This document shows, piece after piece, positions 33,702 to 40,864 of a stretch of 64,000 nt of DNA. The stretch comes from an uncultured Roseburia sp. GTDB lineage: Bacteria > Bacillota > Clostridia > Lachnospirales > Lachnospiraceae. A program made the position numbers and the translations under genes. How positions within the stretch are numbered: the stretch's first letter is position 1; each line of letters opens with the position of its first letter. A model generated the notes under the pieces. It was given only the letters and a program-made list of their open reading frames with translations, was not told the origin of the DNA and made no database searches. Location: assembly GCA_947642555.1 (NCBI GenBank), contig CANRSX010000016.1:35409-99408 (forward strand), in the 5' to 3' direction.

Positions 33702-33730
33702 AGTATAGCAGAGGAATCCGGCCGCTACAA
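33702..33730 (-). promoter_or_regulatory. Sigma-A promoter of the dispanin-like pair
   Basis: Minus strand TTGTAG (33730-33725), 17-bp spacer, TATACT (33707-33702), about 50 bases before the start codon. Confidence 0.6.
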
Positions 33731-33748
33731 GTATTTCTTTTCATGAAT

Positions 33749-33779
33749 AAAACAGAGCGCCGGCTCTGCGCTCTGTTTT
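33749..33779. terminator. Bidirectional terminator after the LysM-SPOCS gene
   Basis: AAAACAGAGCGC (33749-33760) and GCGCTCTGTTTT (33768-33779), perfect 12-bp arms with A-run before and T-run after. Confidence 0.8.
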
Positions 33780-33796
33780 TCCTGTACGTCTGTCTT

Positions 33797-35356
33797 TTAT
33801 CCCACCCGTTTGACAATAAGGATCGTATCTCCGGGCGAGAGCTGTTTTTCTTTCCAGCCGTTGGTCTCCATAATATCGCGGATCGTCGTATGGTTTTCTT
33901 TTGCAATCTGCCAGAGATCGTCTTCTGCCTTTGCGATGTATCCCACCAGCCCGGGGCTGTTCTGAAGCTCTTCCATATCCAGCGCCTCTTCCTCCAGCTC
34001 CTCGATATTGGCGACCCGCTGCTCCGCAAACGCGATCAGGTCCAGATGTACGGCTGCCTTTACCTCGATATGCTCCTGGTCGAGCATCACCGCGGAGAGC
34101 TGCTCGATCCCCGAATCCAGCTCGATCCGTATATTGTCGTCCATCTCCGGGATCTCGATCAGCTGTGAGAACGGATAGATCTCCCGTATCGCTCCGACCG
34201 GCATGTTATCGTCCGTCGTGATATAAAGCAGCTCGACGGTCACCGTGCCCTCTGTCTGGATGCCGTTTTCGACCGGCTCCTTTTTCTCAAGGTTTACTTT
34301 TCCCTCGCAGGCGCAGATCTGCAGGATTTTCTCCTGGCTTTCCGGCAGCTCCATCTGCTCCGTCAGCCGGCATTTCGCATAATTTTTTACCAGAAGCCGC
34401 TCCAGCTTCCGCTCTCTGCAGACCGGCTTCACCTGTTTTTTCAGGGAGTAGACATCTGTAAGCAGTTCGAGATCCTCCTCCCGCCACACACGGATATCCA
34501 CGCAGAGCGCGAGCTCTAACACCAGAATGCGCTCCTCCCCGTCATAATCCGGCTTCACCTCGAGATCCATGGAGACCGGGATCACCTTAATCTTAAAAAT
34601 ACACTCCTCCGCGTTGACGTCGCAATCCGTCTCACAGACCAGCGGCACAGTCGTCTCGTACCACTGCAGCCGGTCGCTCTCTTCCTCCTCGCTGTAGAGC
34701 GCCGAGAGCAGGATCTCCCCGCTCACCTGTGCTTTTCCCTCCCAGATGCGGCTCTCCACATTCCGCAGCTCTATGCTGCGCCATAAAATCTCTCTTACGT
34801 TCGGCTTGCTCGACGGGAGCACCACCTCGCTTTTCTGCCGGCAGACGTCGCGGCTTGAGAGGATCAGCGTGAGCGCCTCTTTTCTCCCGATCTGCTGCTC
34901 GTATTCCTCCGTCTCCTCCATCTTTGAGGTGAATTCCTCATCCACCTCCTCGTATGCCTCCACCCGAAGCACCACGACTGCCCGCACATTCAGCTTTCGG
35001 GAATTGATCACGCCGATCGTGATATCCTCAATCTCTCCCGCAGCCGTGACCTTTTCATACTCCTGCAGGCCGTCCACGTTTAACTTTTCCTGGAACGGGA
35101 TCTCGCCTTTTAAGCAGCTGATCTTCCCGCTGGCCTGCTCGCTCCGGTAGAGGACGCGAAAGCTTAAGCTTCCCTTGACCCACACGACGCCGCTTCCCGC
35201 TTTCACCTCGTCGAACCGCAGCTCTCCTTTTTCTTTCAATACCTTGACAATATCCGGACGGTAGTCCGGAACATTATAGTCGTCATCTAATGTAATCTGA
35301 CTGACCGCGGAGCCAATTTCCTGTTTTCTATGTATCTTTACCTTGCTCAGTTCCAA
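33797..35356 (-). CDS. SPOCS (DUF3794) and LysM domain protein, SipL/spore-coat morphogenesis type
   Basis: 519 residues. The start is TTG 35356 because GGGGGAA lies 7 bases before it; upstream in-frame codons fall inside a terminator hairpin. Three SPOCS/DUF3794 beta-domains follow one another (early DDDYNVPDYRPDIVKVLKEKGEL is diagnostic; later copies near residues 160-290 and 320-450). The last 45 residues are a LysM domain (YIAKAEDDLWQIAKENHTTIRDI...LSPGDTILIV). SipL of Clostridioides has the same order and joins the SpoIVA basement layer to the coat. Here the gene follows veg, with which it likely shares transcripts. Confidence 0.85.
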   Translation of the reverse strand: MELSKVKIHRKQEIGSAVSQITLDDDYNVPDYRPDIVKVLKEKGELRFDEVKAGSGVVWVKGSLSFRVLYRSEQASGKISCLKGEIPFQEKLNVDGLQEYEKVTAAGEIEDITIGVINSRKLNVRAVVVLRVEAYEEVDEEFTSKMEETEEYEQQIGRKEALTLILSSRDVCRQKSEVVLPSSKPNVREILWRSIELRNVESRIWEGKAQVSGEILLSALYSEEEESDRLQWYETTVPLVCETDCDVNAEECIFKIKVIPVSMDLEVKPDYDGEERILVLELALCVDIRVWREEDLELLTDVYSLKKQVKPVCRERKLERLLVKNYAKCRLTEQMELPESQEKILQICACEGKVNLEKKEPVENGIQTEGTVTVELLYITTDDNMPVGAIREIYPFSQLIEIPEMDDNIRIELDSGIEQLSAVMLDQEHIEVKAAVHLDLIAFAEQRVANIEELEEEALDMEELQNSPGLVGYIAKAEDDLWQIAKENHTTIRDIMETNGWKEKQLSPGDTILIVKRVG

Positions 35357-35413
35357 AAAAATTCCCCCATATCCGAATCTTTCTAAACATCTTATTCGGA
35401 CACGGGGGAATTT
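35354..35413 (-). terminator. veg terminator hairpin that contains the ribosome site and start of the next gene
   Basis: On the minus strand AAATTCCCCC (35413-35404) pairs with GGGGGAATTT (35368-35359), and an inner TCCGAAT/ATTCGGA pair (35400-35394 with 35378-35372) extends it. A T-run of seven runs straight into TTG 35356. The GGGGGAA in the 3' arm is also the ribosome site of the LysM-SPOCS gene, so folding would both end veg transcripts and hide that site. Confidence 0.75.
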
Positions 35414-35422
35414 ATACCTCAA

Positions 35423-35665
35423 TCAGCAAAGCTTCATGCGGATATCTCTCGTGATAATATCGGAATAGCTGAACGATAATAGCTGCGGAGGCCTCTGCTC
35501 CTGCCCGTCCTTCACCAGGATTGTAAAAACACTCGGATATGCATTCTGAATTACTCCTTCCTGTATGTCCACCTTGTTCCGTCCCCGGTCAAGCTGAATC
35601 ATTACCTTCCGGCCACACTGCTGATGAATCGAAGCGCGCACCCTGCTGATGTCTGTCTGCTGCAT
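35423..35665 (-). CDS. veg: Veg protein
   Basis: 80 residues with the family pattern IHQQCGRKVMIQLDRGRNKVDIQEGVIQNAYPSVFTI, recognised by GRKVMIQLDRGR, GVIQNAYPSVF and a late SFSYSDIIT. In Bacillus, Veg is a small, very highly transcribed protein that affects biofilm regulation; its biochemical role is unclear. A consensus promoter lies at 35750-35722 and an unusual terminator follows 10 bases after the stop. Confidence 0.95.
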   Translation of the reverse strand: MQQTDISRVRASIHQQCGRKVMIQLDRGRNKVDIQEGVIQNAYPSVFTILVKDGQEQRPPQLLSFSYSDIITRDIRMKLC

Positions 35666-35721
35666 TCGTCTACCTCCTGATTCGGCTTCTTATCGTTTAC
35701 CACCAAATCTTACTCCGCTTT

Positions 35722-35750
35722 AGTCTAGCATTGTAATAAATTTTTGTCAA
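35722..35750 (-). promoter_or_regulatory. Sigma-A promoter of veg
   Basis: Minus strand TTGACA (35750-35745), 17-bp spacer, TAGACT (35727-35722). AT-rich DNA lies just upstream, as expected for the strong veg promoter. Confidence 0.75.
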
Positions 35751-35777
35751 ATAAAACAAACCGCAGAATTTCTTAAT

Positions 35778-36203
35778 TTATTCGAAAATAACCGTTTCTT
35801 CGCGTTTTTCCGTCTTTATTACAATGTAAGGAAAGCTCGGATTCGGGCTGACCGACTCGCCTTTTCTCGGACCGACCAGTTCCGTGTCGAACAAAACAGC
35901 ATTGGACGTCAGATAGCAGTCTTTGATGCGGATGCTGTACCCGCCTGTCGCCTGCTCGCCGTATCCGCGGACAATGTAAAGCCCGTCGTCCGGCTCATAC
36001 GTCATTTTAAAATCCGCCGCCTTTTTCTCCTCAATCATCTCCGCAAGCTCATCCGGCAGCTCATTCTCCTCCACGATGACATAATTAAGATCACTCACCT
36101 TTGTCCCGTTCGTGTCCTCCACGCTGCAGCCGGATAAGACGCCGCAGCAGAACATCGCGCCCAGGGCGGCTCCTGTCAGCTTCCTTTTTATTTTTCCAGA
36201 CAT
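35778..36203 (-). CDS. Lipoprotein with PrcB-like (protease complex) domain
   Basis: 141 residues. Signal peptide with lipobox LSGC (Cys about residue 26). The rest is a small beta domain with YIVRGYGEQATGGYSIRIKD, recognised by GEQATGGYSI, and a closing FPYIVIKTEKREETVIF strand; this is the pattern of the PrcB C-terminal domain family. PrcB in Treponema helps a surface protease mature; the role here is not known. Divergent to plsC. Confidence 0.78.
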   Translation of the reverse strand: MSGKIKRKLTGAALGAMFCCGVLSGCSVEDTNGTKVSDLNYVIVEENELPDELAEMIEEKKAADFKMTYEPDDGLYIVRGYGEQATGGYSIRIKDCYLTSNAVLFDTELVGPRKGESVSPNPSFPYIVIKTEKREETVIFE

Positions 36204-36274
36204 ACTCTGCTCCCCCGTTTTTAACTTCTGTTCCCATTTTATGCGGATGTCAGAGCCGGTATGTCAGATTGTGA

Positions 36275-36303
36275 TTGTATTTCCATGCATTTCCTTTTAT
36301 AAT
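36275..36303 (+). promoter_or_regulatory. Sigma-A promoter of plsC
   Basis: TTGTAT (36275-36280), 17-bp spacer, TATAAT (36298-36303), 36 bases before the start codon. Confidence 0.7.
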
Positions 36304-36339
36304 AGAAGAAATAATCACTGAAAATGGAAAGGATACAAC

Positions 36340-37071
36340 ATGTTACGCTTACTGCTCGTTCTGATCTTTGTTCTGATTTATCTGATTCTCGGAATTCCGG
36401 TCCTGTTCGTGGAATGGCTCATCGGCAGATCCAGGCCGGATGGCGCCTCCGACTTGCGGCAGCTGCGCATGGTACAGTGGGCATTCCGCGTGATCCTCTT
36501 TTTAAGCGGAACAAAGCTCACCGTGATCGGGGAAGAGCATGTGCCGAAGGATGCGCCGGTGCTCTATATCGCAAACCACAGAAGCTATTTTGACATCATC
36601 ATCACCTACGCGCGCTGCCCGCGTCTGACCGGCTACGTGTCAAAGCAGTCCATGAAAAAGGTGCCGCTGCTCTCCATCTGGATGAAGCGGCTTCACTGCC
36701 TGTTTATCAACCGGGAGGATACCAGGGAGGCGTTAAAGACGATCCTTGCCGGGATTGACAACATCAAAAACGGGATTTCCATGTGTATCTTCCCGGAGGG
36801 AACCAGAAATAAATCCGACGAGATGCTCCCGTTTAAAGAGGGAAGCTTTAAGATGGCGGAAAAGACAGGATGTGCGATTATCCCGATTGCGATCACAAAT
36901 TCGGCGGAAATCTTTGAAAATCATCTCCCGTTTATCCGTTCTGCAAATGTAATCGTCGAATACGGCGAGCCGATCTGGCCCAGAGAGCTGAAAGCGGCCG
37001 GCGGCAAAAAAACCGGCGTCGCCTGTCAGGAAGCCATTCTTGCGATGCTGAACAGTCACAATGCTTCGTAA
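36340..37071 (+). CDS. plsC: 1-acyl-sn-glycerol-3-phosphate acyltransferase
   Basis: 243 residues. One N-terminal membrane helix (LLLVLIFVLIYLILGIPVLFV) anchors it. The acyltransferase motifs are NHRSYFDII (HxxxxD, catalytic), FINREDTRE, FPEGTRNKSDEMLPFKEGSF (substrate phosphate binding) and a late IIPIAI. It adds the second acyl chain to lysophosphatidic acid to make phosphatidic acid. ATG 36340 follows a modest AAAGGA. Stands alone, convergent to murF. Confidence 0.93.
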   Translation: MLRLLLVLIFVLIYLILGIPVLFVEWLIGRSRPDGASDLRQLRMVQWAFRVILFLSGTKLTVIGEEHVPKDAPVLYIANHRSYFDIIITYARCPRLTGYVSKQSMKKVPLLSIWMKRLHCLFINREDTREALKTILAGIDNIKNGISMCIFPEGTRNKSDEMLPFKEGSFKMAEKTGCAIIPIAITNSAEIFENHLPFIRSANVIVEYGEPIWPRELKAAGGKKTGVACQEAILAMLNSHNAS

Positions 37072-37118
37072 CGCCGGCTTATGTAAAAAATGCCGGCTGA
37101 GGGCGCCGCGCGGGAAGG

Positions 37119-38555
37119 CTATGCCTTCCCGTCCGCGGCCCGTTCGCCGGTGAGACCTTCCACGATCTCTGTAAAGCCCATGAAATGGGACGCCTTCACC
37201 AGTATGGTGTCCCCGTCGCGCCGGTAGAAATGCAGCTGCCGCATCAGCGCTTCCCTGTCGGCACATTCATACACTTCGGTTTTTTCACTGCACTGACGCA
37301 CCGCTGCCGCAAGCTCACGCGAGAGCTCACCGGTACAGAAGAGCGCGTCAATCCCTTTTCCCGCAAAATGACGGCCCACCATGGCGTGGAGCTCTTTTTC
37401 GGCTGCGCCGAGCTCCCCCATATCCCCGAGCACCGCGATCTTTCTGCCGGGCGCTTCCGCGAGCACGTCGATCGACGCTTTCATGGAGACCGGATTTGCG
37501 TTATAGCAGTCGTCGATCACCGTGATTCCGTCCCGCCTTATGATATTGCTCCGCCCTCCGATGGTCTGAACGGCTCCGATCCCCCGCCGGATCTCCTCCG
37601 CGGTAAGCCCGAGCTGCTTTCCCGTGGCTGCGGCCGCCAGGGCATTATAGACATTGTGCTCTCCGGCAATCGGAATCTCTACGGGAATGCTCTCCGCGCC
37701 GATGTGGAGCACTGCCTCCGTTCCCCAGAGCCCCATCGCCTTTACATCCGTCGCGTAAATTTCCTTCTCCGCGAGCAGCTCCTCGCCGTCCCTGGTGCGG
37801 ACTGCCTTCGCCTCCCTGCCGATCCCGTAAAAAATGGCCGGGCGGCCGTTGACCACGCGCTTTGTGCACAGCTTGTCGTCATCCCCGTTTAAGATCGCGA
37901 TGCCGTTTTCCGTCAGGTGCGCAAAGCTCTCGGTCTTCGCGCGCAGAATGCCGTCCCGGTCAATCAGATTCTCGAGGTGACACAGACCTATATTTGTAAT
38001 CACACAGATATCGGGCTGCGCCATGGCTGCCAGGCGGTGCATTTCCCCGAACTCGGAGATCCCCATCTCTAAGACCGCCACCTCGTGCTCCTCCCGGATT
38101 TTAAAAATCGTAAGCGGAAGCCCGATCTCGTTGTTTAAATTCCCCTCGGTCTTTAGCACCCGGTATTTCTGGCCGAGCACGGAGGCGATCATCTCCTTCG
38201 TGCTGGTCTTTCCGACGCTCCCGGTGATCCCGACGACCCAGATGCCAAGCGTCCTCCGGTAAAACTCCGCCAGCGCCTGCATCGCCGCCTTCGCGGATTC
38301 CACAAGGATATACGGACCCGCCGGATCGGTGAGCTCACGCTCGGAGAGCACCGCGAGCGCCCCCTTCGCAAAGACGTCCGGGATGAAATCATGGCCGTCC
38401 ACCTTTGCGCCGCGGATCGGGATAAACAGATATCCCGCCTCCACCAGCCGGCTGTCCGTCACCGCCCCGGTTATTTCCTTTCCGGCTGCCTCCCTGCTTC
38501 CGATATAGACACCGCCGCACGCCCGGGCGATGTTTTCCAACGTCATATTTTTCAT
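37119..38555 (-). CDS. murF: UDP-N-acetylmuramoyl-tripeptide--D-alanyl-D-alanine ligase
   Basis: 478 residues. N-terminal domain with ITGAVTDSRLVEAGYLFIPIRGAKVDGHDFI (substrate uridine region; DSR and GHDFI are diagnostic), central ATP site VVGITGSVGKTSTKEMI, GNLNNEIGLPLT, NIGLCHLE, then the C-terminal domain with VIDDCYNANPVSM and LGDMGELG. It adds D-Ala-D-Ala to the cell-wall precursor in the cytoplasm. The start overlaps the end of ddl (ATGA), so ligase and dipeptide synthesis are coupled. A small hairpin spans its stop codon (37112-37130). Confidence 0.95.
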   Translation of the reverse strand: MKNMTLENIARACGGVYIGSREAAGKEITGAVTDSRLVEAGYLFIPIRGAKVDGHDFIPDVFAKGALAVLSERELTDPAGPYILVESAKAAMQALAEFYRRTLGIWVVGITGSVGKTSTKEMIASVLGQKYRVLKTEGNLNNEIGLPLTIFKIREEHEVAVLEMGISEFGEMHRLAAMAQPDICVITNIGLCHLENLIDRDGILRAKTESFAHLTENGIAILNGDDDKLCTKRVVNGRPAIFYGIGREAKAVRTRDGEELLAEKEIYATDVKAMGLWGTEAVLHIGAESIPVEIPIAGEHNVYNALAAAATGKQLGLTAEEIRRGIGAVQTIGGRSNIIRRDGITVIDDCYNANPVSMKASIDVLAEAPGRKIAVLGDMGELGAAEKELHAMVGRHFAGKGIDALFCTGELSRELAAAVRQCSEKTEVYECADREALMRQLHFYRRDGDTILVKASHFMGFTEIVEGLTGERAADGKA

Positions 38556-39622
38556 GGCTGTCCCTCACCCGTCTCATATTTCTTCAGAGATACGTTGATC
38601 AGCAGCTCGCAGAGCTCCCGGAAATTTATCCCCTCGGCCGCCGCCTCCTGCGGGATCAGGCTGGTGGGCGTCATCCCGGGAAGCGTGTTTGCCTCCAGAC
38701 AGAACATGTTCTGATTCCCGTCCAGCATAAAATCCATCCGCGCGTATGTGTCAAGGCCCAGCGTCCGCGCCGCCGCCACGGCATACGCCTGCATCTGCGC
38801 GGCAATCTCCTCCGGCAGATCCGCCGGACAGGTCTCCACCGTGCTCCCCGCCTGATATTTATTCCGGTAATCGTAAAAGCCGTCAAGCGGCGCGATCTCA
38901 ATCACCGGAAGCGCTCTGCCGTCGATCACCGCGACCGAAAACTCTCTTCCTTCCACATACGCTTCCGCGATCAGCTCGCCCTCATAGCGAAATCCCTCCG
39001 AAAGCGCCGCGGCATACTCCGCCTCGTCATGTGCGATGGACACGCCGATACTCGACCCGCCGCAGCATGGCTTCACGACGCATGGGAGCGTGACGCCGGC
39101 CTCTGCCGCCGTCTGTCCCGCGTTTTCTTTCTTTATGGATTTTCCCCCCGGCACCGGGACCCCGCCTGCCAGAAGCAGCTGCTTTGCGATCTCCTTATTC
39201 ATCGCCAGCGCGCTTCCAAAATAGCCGGTTCCCGTGTATCGGATTCCGAACAGATCGAACGCCGCCTGGATCTTTCCGTTTTCCCCGTCCTCCCCGTGCA
39301 GCGCCATAAACACAAGATCCGCGCGCTGGCAGATCCGTATGACATTCGGTCCGAAAAACCCGTCCGGCGAATCCCCGCGCGACGCTTTCACCTGCGCGAG
39401 ATCCGGGGCGGTCACCGCAATCCCGGCCGGCTTAAGGCTGATCTCATCCGCGCGCGCAAAGAGGTCCTCCTGCGCCGGATCGCCCGGTCCGTATCCCATA
39501 AAAACATCCAGAAGAATCACCCTGTGCCCGTTTTCTCTCAGCGCTCCCGCGACCATCTCCCCTGTCTTTAAGGAAACATCCCGCTCCGTGCTGAGTCCTC
39601 CCGCCAAAACAACGATATCCAT
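38552..39622 (-). CDS. ddl: D-alanine--D-alanine ligase
   Basis: 356 residues from ATG 39622 (AAAGGAG 10 bases upstream). ATP-grasp fold: early VLAGGLSTERDVSL, FMALHGEDGENGKIQAAFDLF, the YTGTGYFGSALAMNKEIAKQLL helix, PCCGGSSIGVSIAHDE loop, and FCLEANTLPGMT at the metal site. Makes D-Ala-D-Ala for MurF, encoded next. A promoter at 39704-39676 precedes the pair. Confidence 0.94.
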   Translation of the reverse strand: MDIVVLAGGLSTERDVSLKTGEMVAGALRENGHRVILLDVFMGYGPGDPAQEDLFARADEISLKPAGIAVTAPDLAQVKASRGDSPDGFFGPNVIRICQRADLVFMALHGEDGENGKIQAAFDLFGIRYTGTGYFGSALAMNKEIAKQLLLAGGVPVPGGKSIKKENAGQTAAEAGVTLPCVVKPCCGGSSIGVSIAHDEAEYAAALSEGFRYEGELIAEAYVEGREFSVAVIDGRALPVIEIAPLDGFYDYRNKYQAGSTVETCPADLPEEIAAQMQAYAVAAARTLGLDTYARMDFMLDGNQNMFCLEANTLPGMTPTSLIPQEAAAEGINFRELCELLINVSLKKYETGEGQP

Positions 39623-39675
39623 AAGCTCTGATCTCCTTTTCAAATCCCTTCCTGTTCCAGTTTCATCTCCGCTCT

Positions 39676-39704
39676 ATAGTATACCTTTTTTTTTACCGTG
39701 ACAA
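39676..39704 (-). promoter_or_regulatory. Sigma-A promoter of ddl-murF
   Basis: Minus strand TTGTCA (39704-39699), 17-bp spacer containing nine A, TACTAT (39681-39676). Confidence 0.65.
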
Positions 39705-39751
39705 GAGGTCTTTCGAACCAGACATGACAGATCCGGCACGACCGCCCTCCT

Positions 39752-40054
39752 TTACTCCTGATTCTCCGTCTCTGTAATTTTGCGCTTTTCTTCCGCGAGC
39801 ATCCCCAGCAGCCATAAAAATACCTGACGAGCCATCAGCTCTTCTCCCTTTACCAGGCTCCCGTACAAGTATATTTCACTTTCTGCTTCCCCATTCTTCC
39901 GTTCTCCCATTTTGTGAAAAATGCTCTCCAGCAGTTCCAGGCGTCTTGCATTCACCGCATAATTCCTGCTTAAAAATTCCGTTATTCCCGAATTCTGCCA
40001 CAGCAGAAACATCGTCGAATAAGTGTTCTCTCTTTTGTTCTTTTCGTTTTCCAT
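39752..40054 (-). CDS. Small helical protein of unknown function
   Basis: 100 residues, all predicted helix, strongly charged (Lys/Arg/Glu) with a central LLESIFHKMGERKNG and a C-terminal RQVFLWLLGMLAEEKRK. No family recognised. The ribosome site is not convincing for ATG 40054 (GGAAG touches it), so ATG 40012 is possible. It lies between ddl and hpf with its own divergent control region that holds an inverted repeat. Confidence 0.5.
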   Translation of the reverse strand: MENEKNKRENTYSTMFLLWQNSGITEFLSRNYAVNARRLELLESIFHKMGERKNGEAESEIYLYGSLVKGEELMARQVFLWLLGMLAEEKRKITETENQE

Positions 40055-40188
40055 CTTCCTGTCGCCATGCCATGATCTGTCGTTTACAATTATAGTATAT
40101 CCGTTTTCTCACGGTGTGCGCATTTTGCAAACAGAAGTCTGCGTTTCGCACACTTTTCAGACAAAACGATAAATATATTTTAATTTTC

Positions 40189-40216
40189 TTGCTATGAACC
40201 AGAAATATGATATAAT
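40189..40216 (+). promoter_or_regulatory. Promoter of hpf
   Basis: TTGCTA (40189-40194), 16-bp spacer, TATAAT (40211-40216), about 50 bases before the start. The divergent gap also has GTGTGCG (40114-40120) facing CGCACAC (40147-40153). Confidence 0.6.
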
Positions 40217-40266
40217 GAAGACATGATATATGTCCGTATCAAATAAACGAAAAAGGGGTTGGCAGC

Positions 40267-40797
40267 ATGAGAATTAAGATTACAGGAAGAAATCTTGAGC
40301 TGACAGATGGTCTCAGATCGGCAGTAGAGCGTAAGCTGAATAAGCTCGAGAAGTATTTCACACCAGAGACGGATGTATTTGTGACGTTAAGCGTGGAGAA
40401 GGAGCGTCAGAAGGTGGAGGTCACCATTCCGATGAAGGGGAATTATATCCGTTCCGAGCAGGTGAGCAACGATATGTATGTCTCCATCGACCTTGTGGAG
40501 GAGGTCATCGAACGCCAGCTGCGGAAGTATAAGACGCGGCTGATCAACCGCCATCAGAATGCCACCGCCGTGTTCCGTCAGGAATATCTGGACGAGGCCG
40601 CTGAGGATGACGAGGAGATCCGTATCATCCGGAACAAAAAGTTCGACGTCAAGCCGATGTACCCGGAGGACGCCTGCGTACAGATGGAGCTGCTGGGCCA
40701 TGACTTCTTTGTCTTCATCAACGCGGAGACAGAAAACGTCAGCGTCGTCTACCGCCGGAAGGGAAATACCTACGGCCTGATCGAGCCGGAATATTAA
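40267..40797 (+). CDS. hpf: Ribosome hibernation-promoting factor, long form
   Basis: 176 residues. The N-terminal domain RIKITGRNLELTDGLRSAVERKLNKLEKYF and VEVTIPMKGNYIRSEQVSNDMYVSIDLVEEVIERQL binds the decoding region of the 30S subunit. A linker rich in acidic residues leads to the C-terminal dimerisation domain (KFDVKPMYPEDACVQMELLGHDFFVFIN...VVYRRKGNTYGLIEPEY). This long form pairs two ribosomes into 100S particles in stationary phase. Own promoter and terminator; single-gene unit. Confidence 0.96.
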   Translation: MRIKITGRNLELTDGLRSAVERKLNKLEKYFTPETDVFVTLSVEKERQKVEVTIPMKGNYIRSEQVSNDMYVSIDLVEEVIERQLRKYKTRLINRHQNATAVFRQEYLDEAAEDDEEIRIIRNKKFDVKPMYPEDACVQMELLGHDFFVFINAETENVSVVYRRKGNTYGLIEPEY

Positions 40798-40812
40798 TAT
40801 CGCACAGATTTT

Positions 40813-40841
40813 AAGGGAGAAGCCTAAGCGGCTTCTCCCTT
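40813..40841 (+). terminator. Terminator of hpf
   Basis: AAGGGAGAAGCC (40813-40824) and GGCTTCTCCCTT (40830-40841), perfect 12-bp stem. It may also end the convergent GNAT-fusion transcript. Confidence 0.8.
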
Positions 40842-40864
40842 TACAGTGCTGCCGGGCATCTGCC

